A stretch of 14,691 nt of DNA from the NCBI GenBank assembly GCA_040383885.1, contig JBEICQ010000049.1, positions 1 through 14,691 of the forward strand. The letters are read 5' to 3'. The notes under the pieces were generated by a model, which saw only the letters and a list, made by a program, of their open reading frames with translations, was not told the DNA's origin and searched no databases. Position 1 is the stretch's first letter. Each line of letters starts with the position of its first letter. The stretch comes from JBEICQ01 sp040383885 (lineage in GTDB: Bacteria; Bacteroidota; Bacteroidia; UBA4408). Shown in pieces: positions 6,790 through 14,253 of this stretch. A program made the position numbers and the translations under genes.

Positions 6790-9700
6790 TTACATGTTTC
6801 TGCGGTACTGTCCGCCCACCTCAAACAAGGCATAAGTTATCTGGCCCAAAGAGCAATATTTTACTGTATCCATCAATTCGGCAAAGAGATTTTTGTTGTG
6901 GATCGCAGCCAGTTGAAGTGCCTGTAATTTTTTTGCCGATTCATCTGCATGGCATGCATGCAATTGCTCAAGGTTACGAATCTGCTTTTGTTTTTCCTCA
7001 TCTGTTGAGCGAATAACCTCCTGCGGAATCACAGTTGGTGAACCTTTTGAGCTAAGGAAAGTATTTACACCTATGATGGGATAATCGCCATTGTGTTTGA
7101 GTGTTTCATAATATAAACTCTCTTCCTGGATCTTACTGCGTTGGTACATGGTTTCCATGGCACCCAGCACCCCACCCCTTTCATTGATTTTGTCGAATTC
7201 AGCAAGCACGGCTTCTTCAACAAGATCGGTGAGTTCCTCAATGATAAAAGAACCCTGGAGTGCATTTTCGTTTTTGGCAAGCCCCAGTTCCCTGTTAATG
7301 ATAAGTTGTATGGCCATGGCTCTTCTTACCGATTCTTCAGTAGGCGTAGTTATTGCCTCATCATATGCATTGGTATGAAGACTCTGACAATTGTCGTAAA
7401 TGGCATACAATGCCTGCAGCGTGGTGCGTATGTCGTTAAAATCTATTTCCTGCGCGTGCAATGACCTGCCTGAAGTTTGAATGTGATACTTCAGCATCTG
7501 GGAGCGCTCATTTGCCTTGTACTTTAGCTTCATCGCCTTGGCCCATATTTTTCTGGCCACCCTTCCTATCACACTGTATTCAGGATCGATACCATTGCTG
7601 AAAAAGAATGAAAGATTTGGCGCAAAATCATCGATGTGCATGCCGCGGCTCAGGTAATACTCTACATAAGTGAAGCCATTGGAAAGTGTGAGGGCAAGTT
7701 GAGTCACTGGATTGGCACCTGCCTCGGCAATATGGTAACCGCTGATGGATACCGAATAAAAATTGCGCACCTTGTTTTGGATGAAATACTCTTGTACATC
7801 ACCCATTAAACGAAGAGAAAATTCAGTAGAAAAGATACAGGTATTTTGGGCTTGATCTTCCTTAAGAATATCAGCCTGAACGGTGCCTCGCACTTTTTTG
7901 AGTGTATCGGCCTTGATAGCCCCGTATACATCAGGTGGTAAAACCTTGTCGCCTGTAATACCAAGCAACATGAGTCCAAGCCCATCATTGCCATCGGGTA
8001 AATCGCCGGAATAAGCTGGTGCAGTGATTCCATGTTTTTTGAAATACGCATTTTTCTTCTCGCTTACCTCTTTCTCAAGGCCATTTTCTCTGATGTATTT
8101 CTCACATTGCTGATCGATGGCTGCATTCATAAAAAATGCTGCAATGATTGACGCCGGACCATTAATGGTCATACTCACTGAAGTAGCAGGATGACACAAA
8201 TCAAAACCGCTGTAAAGTTTTTTGGCGTCATCCAAACAACAAACAGAGACACCTGAGTTTCCTATTTTACCATAGATATCCGGACGAAGATCGGGATCAT
8301 GTCCGTAGAGGGTAACACTGTCGAATGCGGTAGAAAGTCTTTTGGCAGGCATGGCAAGCGACAAATAATGAAATCGCTTGTTGGTGCGCTCCGGTCCGCC
8401 CTCTCCGGCAAACATACGGGTAGGATCTTCATTTTCTCTTTTAAAGGGAAATACTCCCGAAGTGTAGGGAAACTCTCCCGGAAAATTTTCCTGGAGCAAC
8501 CAACGCAAACGATCGCCCCAACCCTCAAATCGAGGTGTGGCAATTTTAGGAATCTGAAGCCTGGATAAACTTTCGGTATGTGTTTTTACTTTAATTTCTT
8601 TGTCCCTGACCTGATAGATAAAAAATTCATTCTTGTATCTGGCGGAGCGCTCTGCGAAGTCATCTATCAGCTTTTTATTATATCCGTCGAGGGCTATTCC
8701 TTTTTCTGAGATGGCCTGATCCAGAGATTGCAACAAAGCATCATTTCCTTTCCCTTCTGAGAGGATTTTTTTTGACTCGTGAAGGCTGTAGAGTTGTTGT
8801 GCAATGGCTGCTTGTTCTCCGGCCCATGCATCATATGCTCTGTTGTTCTCGGCAATTTCTCCTAAATAGCGGTTTCGATGGGGTGGAATGATGTATATTT
8901 TTTCACTCATCTCCTCTGAGATGCTGAATTGGGAGCTGAGCTTTGCACCTGTTTTTTCGCAAAGTTTGTCCATCACTGCCTTGTATAGGCGGTTCATGCC
9001 GGGGTCGTTAAACTGGGAAGCAATCGTTCCGTGAACCGGAATTTGTTCTTCAGGTGCATCCCATAGCTGATGGTTTCTTCTGTATTGCTTTTTTACATCA
9101 CGAAGCGCATCCTGCGCTCCCCGCTTGTCAAATTTGTTGAGTGCAATGATGTCTGCAAAATCAAGCATGTCGATTTTTTCGAGTTGTGTAGCAGCACCAT
9201 ACTCCGGGGTCATTACATACAAACTCATGTCGCTATGCTCAGTTATCTCGGTATCACTCTGACCAATCCCTGATGTTTCGAGAATCACCAGATCAAATCC
9301 TGCAGCTTTTACCACATCAATGGCCTCGCGAACATGCTTGCTCAATGCCAGGTTGCTCTGACGCGTGGCAAGCGAACGCATGTACACTCGGGAATTTCTG
9401 ATGGCGTTCATCCTGATGCGGTCGCCAAGTAATGCGCCTCCGGTTTTTCTCTTGGAGGGATCCACGGAAATGATGGCCAGCGTTTTGTCTGAAAAATCAA
9501 TCAGAAAACGCCTCACCAGTTCATCAACAAGTGATGATTTTCCTGCACCTCCTGTACCGGTAATTCCGAGCACAGGAATAATTTTATTATGTATTTCTTT
9601 TGAGATAGTTTGGTGGTAGGGTGTGAATTCATCCGGAAAATTTTCGGCAGCCGAAATCGGTCTGGCAATGGCTTTTGGATTTTTATGCGGCAAGTCTTTT

Positions 9701-10164
9701 AGTTCCCCGTTCAGATTTTTTCCAACAGGAAAATCGCTCTTGATGAGCAAGTCATTGATCATTCCTTGTAATCCCAGGGAGCGGCCATCATCAGGACTAT
9801 AGATACGCGTAATTCCGTACCGGTGAAGCTCTTCAATTTCTGATGGCAGAATCACACCGCCTCCGCCTCCGAAAATACGGATATGCCCGCATCCTTTTTG
9901 CTGAAGGAGATCATACATGTACTTAAAGTACTCCACATGTCCGCCCTGATAGGAAGTAAGCGCGATGGCATTGGCATCCTCCTGAATGGCACAGTTAACC
10001 ACTTCCTCGGCACTGCGATCATGACCAAGATGAATGACTTCTGCTCCACTCGATTGAATAATCCTGCGCATGATGTTAATAGATGCATCATGACCATCGA
10101 ACAGGGAGGCCGCAGTTACAATTCTGATTTTGTTTGTTGGCTTATAAGGCTCGGTTTGTATCAT
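6790..10164 (-). CDS. icmF: Fused isobutyryl-CoA mutase IcmF (B12-binding, G-protein chaperone and mutase domains)
   Basis: A 1124-residue fusion in the IcmF order. Residues 13-140 or so are the cobalamin-binding domain (FDGHDASINIMRRI with His25 as the likely cobalt ligand; Ser stands where DxHxxG has Gly, and as I recall IcmF proteins usually have Ala or Ser there). Residues 197-400 or so are the MeaB-like GTPase that loads and protects the cofactor: P-loop GTGGAGKS (203-210), VDPSKRKTGGALLGDRIRM, ETSGIGQS and NKFD (343-346). Residues 540-1120 or so are the mutase barrel (TSGVFPFKRENEDPTRMFAG... SVSMTINGPA). The enzyme interconverts isobutyryl-CoA and n-butyryl-CoA, and some members isovaleryl- and pivalyl-CoA, using adenosylcobalamin. 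Separate methylmalonyl-CoA mutase subunits have a different architecture. ATG 10164 lies about 17 bases below a promoter element. comB follows three bases after the stop. Confidence 0.95.
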   Translation of the reverse strand: MIQTEPYKPTNKIRIVTAASLFDGHDASINIMRRIIQSSGAEVIHLGHDRSAEEVVNCAIQEDANAIALTSYQGGHVEYFKYMYDLLQQKGCGHIRIFGGGGGVILPSEIEELHRYGITRIYSPDDGRSLGLQGMINDLLIKSDFPVGKNLNGELKDLPHKNPKAIARPISAAENFPDEFTPYHQTISKEIHNKIIPVLGITGTGGAGKSSLVDELVRRFLIDFSDKTLAIISVDPSKRKTGGALLGDRIRMNAIRNSRVYMRSLATRQSNLALSKHVREAIDVVKAAGFDLVILETSGIGQSDTEITEHSDMSLYVMTPEYGAATQLEKIDMLDFADIIALNKFDKRGAQDALRDVKKQYRRNHQLWDAPEEQIPVHGTIASQFNDPGMNRLYKAVMDKLCEKTGAKLSSQFSISEEMSEKIYIIPPHRNRYLGEIAENNRAYDAWAGEQAAIAQQLYSLHESKKILSEGKGNDALLQSLDQAISEKGIALDGYNKKLIDDFAERSARYKNEFFIYQVRDKEIKVKTHTESLSRLQIPKIATPRFEGWGDRLRWLLQENFPGEFPYTSGVFPFKRENEDPTRMFAGEGGPERTNKRFHYLSLAMPAKRLSTAFDSVTLYGHDPDLRPDIYGKIGNSGVSVCCLDDAKKLYSGFDLCHPATSVSMTINGPASIIAAFFMNAAIDQQCEKYIRENGLEKEVSEKKNAYFKKHGITAPAYSGDLPDGNDGLGLMLLGITGDKVLPPDVYGAIKADTLKKVRGTVQADILKEDQAQNTCIFSTEFSLRLMGDVQEYFIQNKVRNFYSVSISGYHIAEAGANPVTQLALTLSNGFTYVEYYLSRGMHIDDFAPNLSFFFSNGIDPEYSVIGRVARKIWAKAMKLKYKANERSQMLKYHIQTSGRSLHAQEIDFNDIRTTLQALYAIYDNCQSLHTNAYDEAITTPTEESVRRAMAIQLIINRELGLAKNENALQGSFIIEELTDLVEEAVLAEFDKINERGGVLGAMETMYQRSKIQEESLYYETLKHNGDYPIIGVNTFLSSKGSPTVIPQEVIRSTDEEKQKQIRNLEQLHACHADESAKKLQALQLAAIHNKNLFAELMDTVKYCSLGQITYALFEVGGQYRRNM

Positions 10165-10181
10165 TGACGAAAGAATCCGTC

Positions 10182-10189
10182 CAAAGATA
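10182..10189 (-). promoter_or_regulatory. Bacteroidota-type -7 promoter element upstream of icmF
   Basis: TATCTTTG on the - strand fits the TAnnTTTG consensus of the main Bacteroidota sigma factor. It ends 17 bases before the icmF ATG, giving a short leader of roughly 10 bases. The -33 region has no good TTG at the usual spacing. It lies in the only gap (10165-10215) between icmF and the upstream membrane-protein gene. Confidence 0.5.
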
Positions 10190-10215
10190 CATCAACAAGG
10201 AAGAATTTCCATGTC

Positions 10216-10782
10216 TCAGGAAGTTGAAAGGCTGCTTTTTATCAGCCTGTTGAGTTCCTTGAGCAAGACCTGCTGCTCTGCCTCGCTAAGCTGAAGGCCA
10301 AAGCCTACGCGCTGATTTGAATGGGTTAAAAAAAACAAACCCTCATTTCCTTCCATCCAATAGGACTGCGCAAATACGGCTGCAAAAGAGGTAGGATTCA
10401 TTGCGATGATTTCGGGCTTGCTTATGGCATGGAGTGGGTAATCATTGACAAAACCACGGCCGCCGGTAAATTTTCCGATACTGATGCTTTGGACTTTGAT
10501 TGAAATTTCCTCTCTGCCGGATTGTCGCCACCTGTAAACCCTACTGATCCGATAGGCAAAATAACACCAGAAGGCCAGATAAACGAGCAATACGAGTTTC
10601 TCTTCCCTGGAATGATTGCCAAACATTTCATACAAAACCACAGCACCACAAATGAGCCAGAGTATGAGCCATATAAGCATCATGCGGGATTTGGCTGCAT
10701 CGTACAGGGGCAAAACGGTGATAAACTTTCGGTCAGCCTCCTGCTGTATCCTGATGCGCTGAGAGGGTGCCTTTTTTTTCAT
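10216..10782 (-). CDS. Two-helix membrane protein of unknown function with a soluble C-terminal domain
   Basis: 188 residues from ATG 10782; the TTG one codon upstream is less likely. A basic N-terminus (about 33 residues) precedes two hydrophobic helices at about 34-54 (MMLIWLILWLICGAVVLYEMF) and 62-79 (KLVLLVYLAFWCYFAYRI), then about 105 soluble residues that look like mixed beta strands ending in an amphipathic helix (SEAEQQVLLKELNRLIKS). Two helices followed by a small beta domain recalls bacterial PH-like (YcxB/bPH) membrane proteins, but I cannot confirm this. Its ATG shares one base with the TGA of the VWA gene (TGATG), which implies translational coupling and a shared envelope-related role. 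Confidence 0.85.
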   Translation of the reverse strand: MKKKAPSQRIRIQQEADRKFITVLPLYDAAKSRMMLIWLILWLICGAVVLYEMFGNHSREEKLVLLVYLAFWCYFAYRISRVYRWRQSGREEISIKVQSISIGKFTGGRGFVNDYPLHAISKPEIIAMNPTSFAAVFAQSYWMEGNEGLFFLTHSNQRVGFGLQLSEAEQQVLLKELNRLIKSSLSTS

Positions 10783-12209
10783 CAATAGAGCTTAACCTGA
10801 AGCGAAACACCGGAATCTATTTTGAACTCCCGGCTGATTGTGTAGATGCTCTCTTTCGCTGATTTGGGTTTGAAGATGGCAACATAATTGCCGGGTTGAA
10901 GAACCAGGGTTTCGCGCGAGAAATTTTCCTGAAAATTATATACCAGCACAAGCTTGTTTTTCTCCTGTAAAAACAACTGCCCTGTACCGGAGGAATTGGT
11001 AAAAACATTTGCAATTCCCGGACCCGGAATCTGTATGGTGGTTGTTTTGCTTTGCGACACCTCAACATCCTTAATGTAAGTGCGGGGCAGAGTGAATATT
11101 TCAAGGTCGTATTTACCGGTAATAAACTTCTCCGTTTGATCGGTCTCCATCAGCCAGAAAGTTTCTTTTTCTCCTTGTTTTCTGATGATATATTTTAAGT
11201 TTTTATAGTCGGTGTTGTTGCTTTTAAGGACCATGTATCCTTGCGGAACATCTATCCCAACAACGGTATGCTTTCCGGGTATGAGTTCCACATTTTTTTT
11301 CTCTGCCGGCGGAAGCGTATGCACCACAATATCATAATTGCTTGATGGATCTACCTGAAGCGTATCCGGATTCCCTTTGTGATTGAGCGCGTGAACATAA
11401 TTGTATCGAAGAAGTCCTGTGCGGGCATCATAAAAGCTCATGTTTACATTGCTCTCCGTAGGTTTGCCATAAGTATCAAGAAGATTTACCTGCATGGTGG
11501 TAGAGTTGAGTGCCTGAGAAATAATTACACCCATGGCATTCGAAAAAGATTTTTCATTGGTGGCATCAAAGAATTTCCCAACGCAGTCGAATGTTTTTTT
11601 GAAACCTTCGTCAAGGCCAACCCCAATCACAAAGGGACGGAGTGAGATACCCTTGCTGTTAAGTGCCGCAGATACTGCGCAGGGGTCTCCCTCGCACTCC
11701 TCAAGTCCATCGGTGATGAGGATGATGATGTTTCTGCAATCTTCACAGACCGGAAAATCAGCCCCACTCTGCTCGAGGGTATAGGCAATGGGAGTGGTTC
11801 CTCTAGGTGCAGCTTCTTTTATTTTCTGCCGGAACAAAGCCAGATTTCCTTTGGAAAAAGGCACCTCCAGGCGGGTGTCCTTGCAATTTCTGGAAGGGCT
11901 CAGGGATGACTGATGACCATACATCCTTAACGCCACTTGCACATGATCTAGTCTTGATAAGGAATCAACAGTGCGCAAGAGTATCTTTTTGGAGATATCC
12001 ATGTTGGTACTCGCTTCCCATCGTTTAGACATACTCAATGAGCAATCCAGCACGAAAAGAATACGGGTTGTGGGGATTTTTTTTGCTTGTGCAAAGAGTG
12101 ACTGCTGAGGCAACAGGCAAATCAGAAAGAAAAATCCGAAAGCCGGGGACACATAGCCACCAATTTTGCCAAACAGATTATTCCTGAACTTCTTCTTCGA
12201 TGTATTCAC
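10782..12209 (-). CDS. Secreted von Willebrand factor type A domain protein
   Basis: 475 residues from GTG 12209. No in-frame ATG would keep the signal peptide, so GTG is preferred even though it overlaps the upstream gene by 32 bases. The N-terminus is basic (KKKFRN), then hydrophobic (AFGFFFLICLL), with cleavage likely at FAQA (about residue 42). The VWA domain spans about 48-240 and has a full metal-ion-dependent adhesion site: D55-x-S57-x-S59 (LDCSLSM), T138/T139 (RGTTP) and D167 (ITDG). Several Cys residues near the site (56, 109, 155, 158, 172, 177) suggest disulfides, consistent with an exported protein. The C-terminal half (about 245-475) is beta-rich and resembles repeated regulatory-type beta sandwiches (YDIVVHTLPPAEKKNVELIPGKH; KYDLEIFTLPRTYIKDVEV). 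Likely role is protein binding in the periplasm or at the surface; the partner is unknown. Confidence 0.88.
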   Translation of the reverse strand: MNTSKKKFRNNLFGKIGGYVSPAFGFFFLICLLPQQSLFAQAKKIPTTRILFVLDCSLSMSKRWEASTNMDISKKILLRTVDSLSRLDHVQVALRMYGHQSSLSPSRNCKDTRLEVPFSKGNLALFRQKIKEAAPRGTTPIAYTLEQSGADFPVCEDCRNIIILITDGLEECEGDPCAVSAALNSKGISLRPFVIGVGLDEGFKKTFDCVGKFFDATNEKSFSNAMGVIISQALNSTTMQVNLLDTYGKPTESNVNMSFYDARTGLLRYNYVHALNHKGNPDTLQVDPSSNYDIVVHTLPPAEKKNVELIPGKHTVVGIDVPQGYMVLKSNNTDYKNLKYIIRKQGEKETFWLMETDQTEKFITGKYDLEIFTLPRTYIKDVEVSQSKTTTIQIPGPGIANVFTNSSGTGQLFLQEKNKLVLVYNFQENFSRETLVLQPGNYVAIFKPKSAKESIYTISREFKIDSGVSLQVKLY

Positions 12210-12966
12210 GCTTGATCAGCTTTTTGCTGATGGTTACATTAAAACCTAAACCACCATATCTACCAATTGGTCTAACATAATCTACAATCGGTGTCCAGCT
12301 ATTGAGATAAGGCGCAAGGTATTTTAACTCAAACGAAAAATCGTAAAGTTTATTGGTCAGCTTCGTACCCACATGCGGTGAGAAAAACACAAATGTGTTT
12401 TGCCTCAATCCACTTTGAGATTTCGCCTTGAAATCAAACCATACAGAAGCTCCATAATAGAGATATCGGTCTTTGGCCTTATTAAATACCCAATAACGGT
12501 TCACATCAAGCTGTGGCCAAATCCTGAAAGAGTTCACATCAGCTCGCTCCTCAACCAGGAATTTTTTTCCTATGGGATCATTGATGTGAAAGGCTGTGTT
12601 CAATTGGAAAGTTCCGCTGATACCCACCGTGTTGCTATCATTGCGATAGATTTGATAGGTGCCGCCAATTTCAGTTTGCACATTATTAAAAGCAAGTGAG
12701 GTAGCATGTACAGATGCAAAGGCAGTGATGGTGTCCGACAAACCCTGGGCATAAGTAAAACTGAGGAAAGGGCTTGGAACAACTGTATTACCTAATCGGA
12801 TGAGCGGTCCACCCATTGATCCTGAAAAGCGTTTTTCATTCTCAGCCAAAGGTCTTACCACACGAGTGGGGGCGCATGAACTAAAAAAGAACTGCGTGAA
12901 AATAAACAACAAGGCGGTAGTGGTCATGTGCCTTGCGCGAATGTGGAATGTTATTCTCTCTACCAT
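12178..12966 (-). CDS. Putative outer-membrane lipoprotein with beta-barrel-like body, unknown function
   Basis: 262 residues from ATG 12966, chosen because it supplies the basic stretch (RITFHIRARH) in front of the hydrophobic segment. ATG 12927 (249 residues) is the alternative; a GTG at 13032 overlaps the upstream stop and adds an unlikely tail. The signal LLFIFTQFFFSSC fits a lipoprotein signal with Cys at about residue 31. The remainder is strand-rich with aromatic ends (SPFLSFTYAQGLS, TEIGGTYQIY, LDVNRYWVF, DRYLYYGASVWFDFKA, YDFSFELKYLAPYL, YGGLGFNVTISKKL), like a small outer-membrane barrel. I do not recognise the family. It starts 62 bases after the methyltransferase stop and its last 32 bases overlap the VWA gene. 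Confidence 0.8.
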   Translation of the reverse strand: MVERITFHIRARHMTTTALLFIFTQFFFSSCAPTRVVRPLAENEKRFSGSMGGPLIRLGNTVVPSPFLSFTYAQGLSDTITAFASVHATSLAFNNVQTEIGGTYQIYRNDSNTVGISGTFQLNTAFHINDPIGKKFLVEERADVNSFRIWPQLDVNRYWVFNKAKDRYLYYGASVWFDFKAKSQSGLRQNTFVFFSPHVGTKLTNKLYDFSFELKYLAPYLNSWTPIVDYVRPIGRYGGLGFNVTISKKLIKREYIEEEVQE

Positions 12967-13028
12967 TTCAGCGGCGTAAATATAAAAAGATATATCAAAT
13001 AAAAGTACATATATTGTCTTGTATGGGC

Positions 13029-13739
13029 TCACAAATAGCCCAACATAAATACAGACGGAAGTTTACCAAGATCAGGCGGTAATTTCTTCCATGTACCTAT
13101 TTTTTTGGTTAGGAATGATTCCTGAACACCATGAATATCCCTGGCAATGCTGAGGTAGATATCCTCGGGACAGCTTTCGGTGATATCTTTAAAAAGTGCT
13201 GAATTACGAAATGGTGTTTCAATAAAAAGTTGGGTTTGTCCAAATCTCTTGGCTCTTTCGCAAAGTTCCCTGAGTTTTTGCTGGCGTTCCTTTTTGTCCA
13301 CAGGCAAGTAGCCTTCGAAAGCAAATTTTTGACCATTTAACCCGGAAGCCATCAAACCCATCAGGAGTGAAGAAGCACCTATTAATGGTTTAACATCAAT
13401 ATGTTCACTGTGTGCAAGCATCACCACCTTACTCCCCGGATCGGCAACAGCCGGCATCCCTGCTTCGCTCATCAAGCCGGCATCCCTGCCTTGTTTTAAG
13501 TGTTGTATAAAGACTTCAGCATCCACGGGATTACTATGTTTCCCGATGTGGCAAAAATGCACTTCATCAAAATCTGCTGTAAAGCCCATCGCCCTCAGTG
13601 CGCGACGGCAGGTGCGGAGGTCTTCAGCAAAAAAATACCTGAGGCCATTGATGATGGTGAGGGTTTCCGGGCTGGTCCTTCCCTTTATATCCTCAATACC
13701 CAGGGGAGAAGGGATTAAGTAGAGTGATCCTTGTTTCAT
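13029..13739 (-). CDS. RsmI-like SAM-dependent methyltransferase (tetrapyrrole methylase fold)
   Basis: 236 residues related to RsmI, the 16S rRNA C1402 ribose methyltransferase. Matching landmarks are GSLYLIPSPLG at the N-terminus, FFAEDLRTCRRAL (RsmI has AAEDTR), LMSEAGMPAVADPGS (RsmI SDAGTPxxSDPG), GASSLLMGLMASGL and FAFEGYLPVDKKER. It is shorter than typical RsmI (about 270-290 residues) and lacks the C-terminal extension. Bacteroidota often carry such a short paralog besides true RsmI, so the rRNA target should not be assumed. The ATG at 13739 begins only four bases after the T-tract of the HU terminator, so it either depends on read-through or has a very short leader. Confidence 0.85.
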   Translation of the reverse strand: MKQGSLYLIPSPLGIEDIKGRTSPETLTIINGLRYFFAEDLRTCRRALRAMGFTADFDEVHFCHIGKHSNPVDAEVFIQHLKQGRDAGLMSEAGMPAVADPGSKVVMLAHSEHIDVKPLIGASSLLMGLMASGLNGQKFAFEGYLPVDKKERQQKLRELCERAKRFGQTQLFIETPFRNSALFKDITESCPEDIYLSIARDIHGVQESFLTKKIGTWKKLPPDLGKLPSVFMLGYL

Positions 13740-13743
13740 GAAG

Positions 13744-13770
13744 AAAAAAAACCCCGGCTTTTGACCGGGG
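13744..13770 (-). terminator. Rho-independent terminator after the HU gene
   Basis: On the - strand CCCCGG-TCAAAAG-CCGGGG is followed by eight T's (complement of the A's at 13744-13751). The 6-bp GC stem is about 23 bases after the HU stop. The T-tract ends four bases before the methyltransferase ATG. Confidence 0.85.
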
Positions 13771-13793
13771 CTCTTTAAAACGGTAAAACAGAT

Positions 13794-14078
13794 TTATTTC
13801 TTTTTCTTGTTTACCATTTCAGCAAGCTCAGCACCTGCTTTGAACTTAACCACCTTTTTTGCTGGAATTTTGATGGTTTTGCCAGACTGTGGATTGCGAC
13901 CTTCACGGGCTTTTCTGTCGGAGATGGAGAAAGATCCAAATCCAACCAGTGAAATCCTGTCACCTTTCTTCAGAGAAGCAGCAACACTGTCGATAAATGC
14001 ATCCAACGCTTTCTTGGCATCGGCCTTTGTCAATTCTGCAGAGGCAGAGATTGCATCAATGAGCTCGTGTTTGTTCAT
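13794..14078 (-). CDS. hup: DNA-binding protein HU (nucleoid-associated)
   Basis: A 94-residue HU-family protein that bends and compacts DNA as a dimer. The start is ATG 14078 (MNKHELIDAISASAELTKAD); the open frame extends further upstream, but that extension is not HU-like and would cross the promoter. Family features are the helical N-terminal half (KKALDAFIDSVAASLKKGDR), the HU signature GFGSFSISDRKAREGRNP with the minor-groove Arg-Asn-Pro tip, and KTIKIPAKKVVKFKAGAELAEMV before a Lys-rich tail (NKKKK). Length matches the family. It has its own promoter and terminator and so forms a likely monocistronic, highly expressed unit between fmt and the methyltransferase gene. Confidence 0.96.
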   Translation of the reverse strand: MNKHELIDAISASAELTKADAKKALDAFIDSVAASLKKGDRISLVGFGSFSISDRKAREGRNPQSGKTIKIPAKKVVKFKAGAELAEMVNKKKK

Positions 14079-14100
14079 GGGTTTTGTTTTTTGTGTTTGT

Positions 14101-14120
14101 ATTTGTTTACGGTAACAAAT
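14101..14120. repeat. Inverted repeat overlapping the HU promoter
   Basis: ATTTGTT and AACAAAT form 7-bp arms separated by six bases (TACGGT). It covers the end of the -7 element and the predicted start site of HU, so it could be a repressor site or a 5' leader hairpin. It may equally be chance in AT-rich sequence. Confidence 0.35.
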
Positions 14121-14145
14121 GTAGTGGAGGCCTTGATAGATGCAA
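14116..14145 (-). promoter_or_regulatory. Bacteroidota-type promoter of the HU gene
   Basis: TACATTTG (14123-14116 on the - strand) matches the TAnnTTTG -7 element. A TTG at 14145-14143 lies 19 bases upstream, the usual -33 spacing. Transcription would start near 14109, leaving an A-rich leader of about 30 bases (ACAAATACAAACAC...) and no Shine-Dalgarno, a pattern common for strongly translated Bacteroidota genes. Confidence 0.7.
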
Positions 14146-14253
14146 GATGCAGGGATAATTTTTTTTTGATTTGTTGAAAAAAACGACCTATTTGTTAATA
14201 AGTACGGGCTCAAACCCTTTATTGATGGCACTTTCAGCCCCTAAAACAGGGCT

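Noticed and set aside
12967..13032. GTG 13032 as start of the lipoprotein
   Set aside because: It overlaps the upstream stop codon and would bury the lipoprotein signal behind an unrelated hydrophobic stretch.
14079..14231. N-terminal extension of HU (145-residue version)
   Set aside because: The extra residues are not HU-like and include the promoter region. ATG 14078 gives the exact family length.
14225..14251. Terminator after fmt (AGCCC/GGGCT hairpin)
   Set aside because: The stem is only five base pairs and no T-tract follows on the minus strand.
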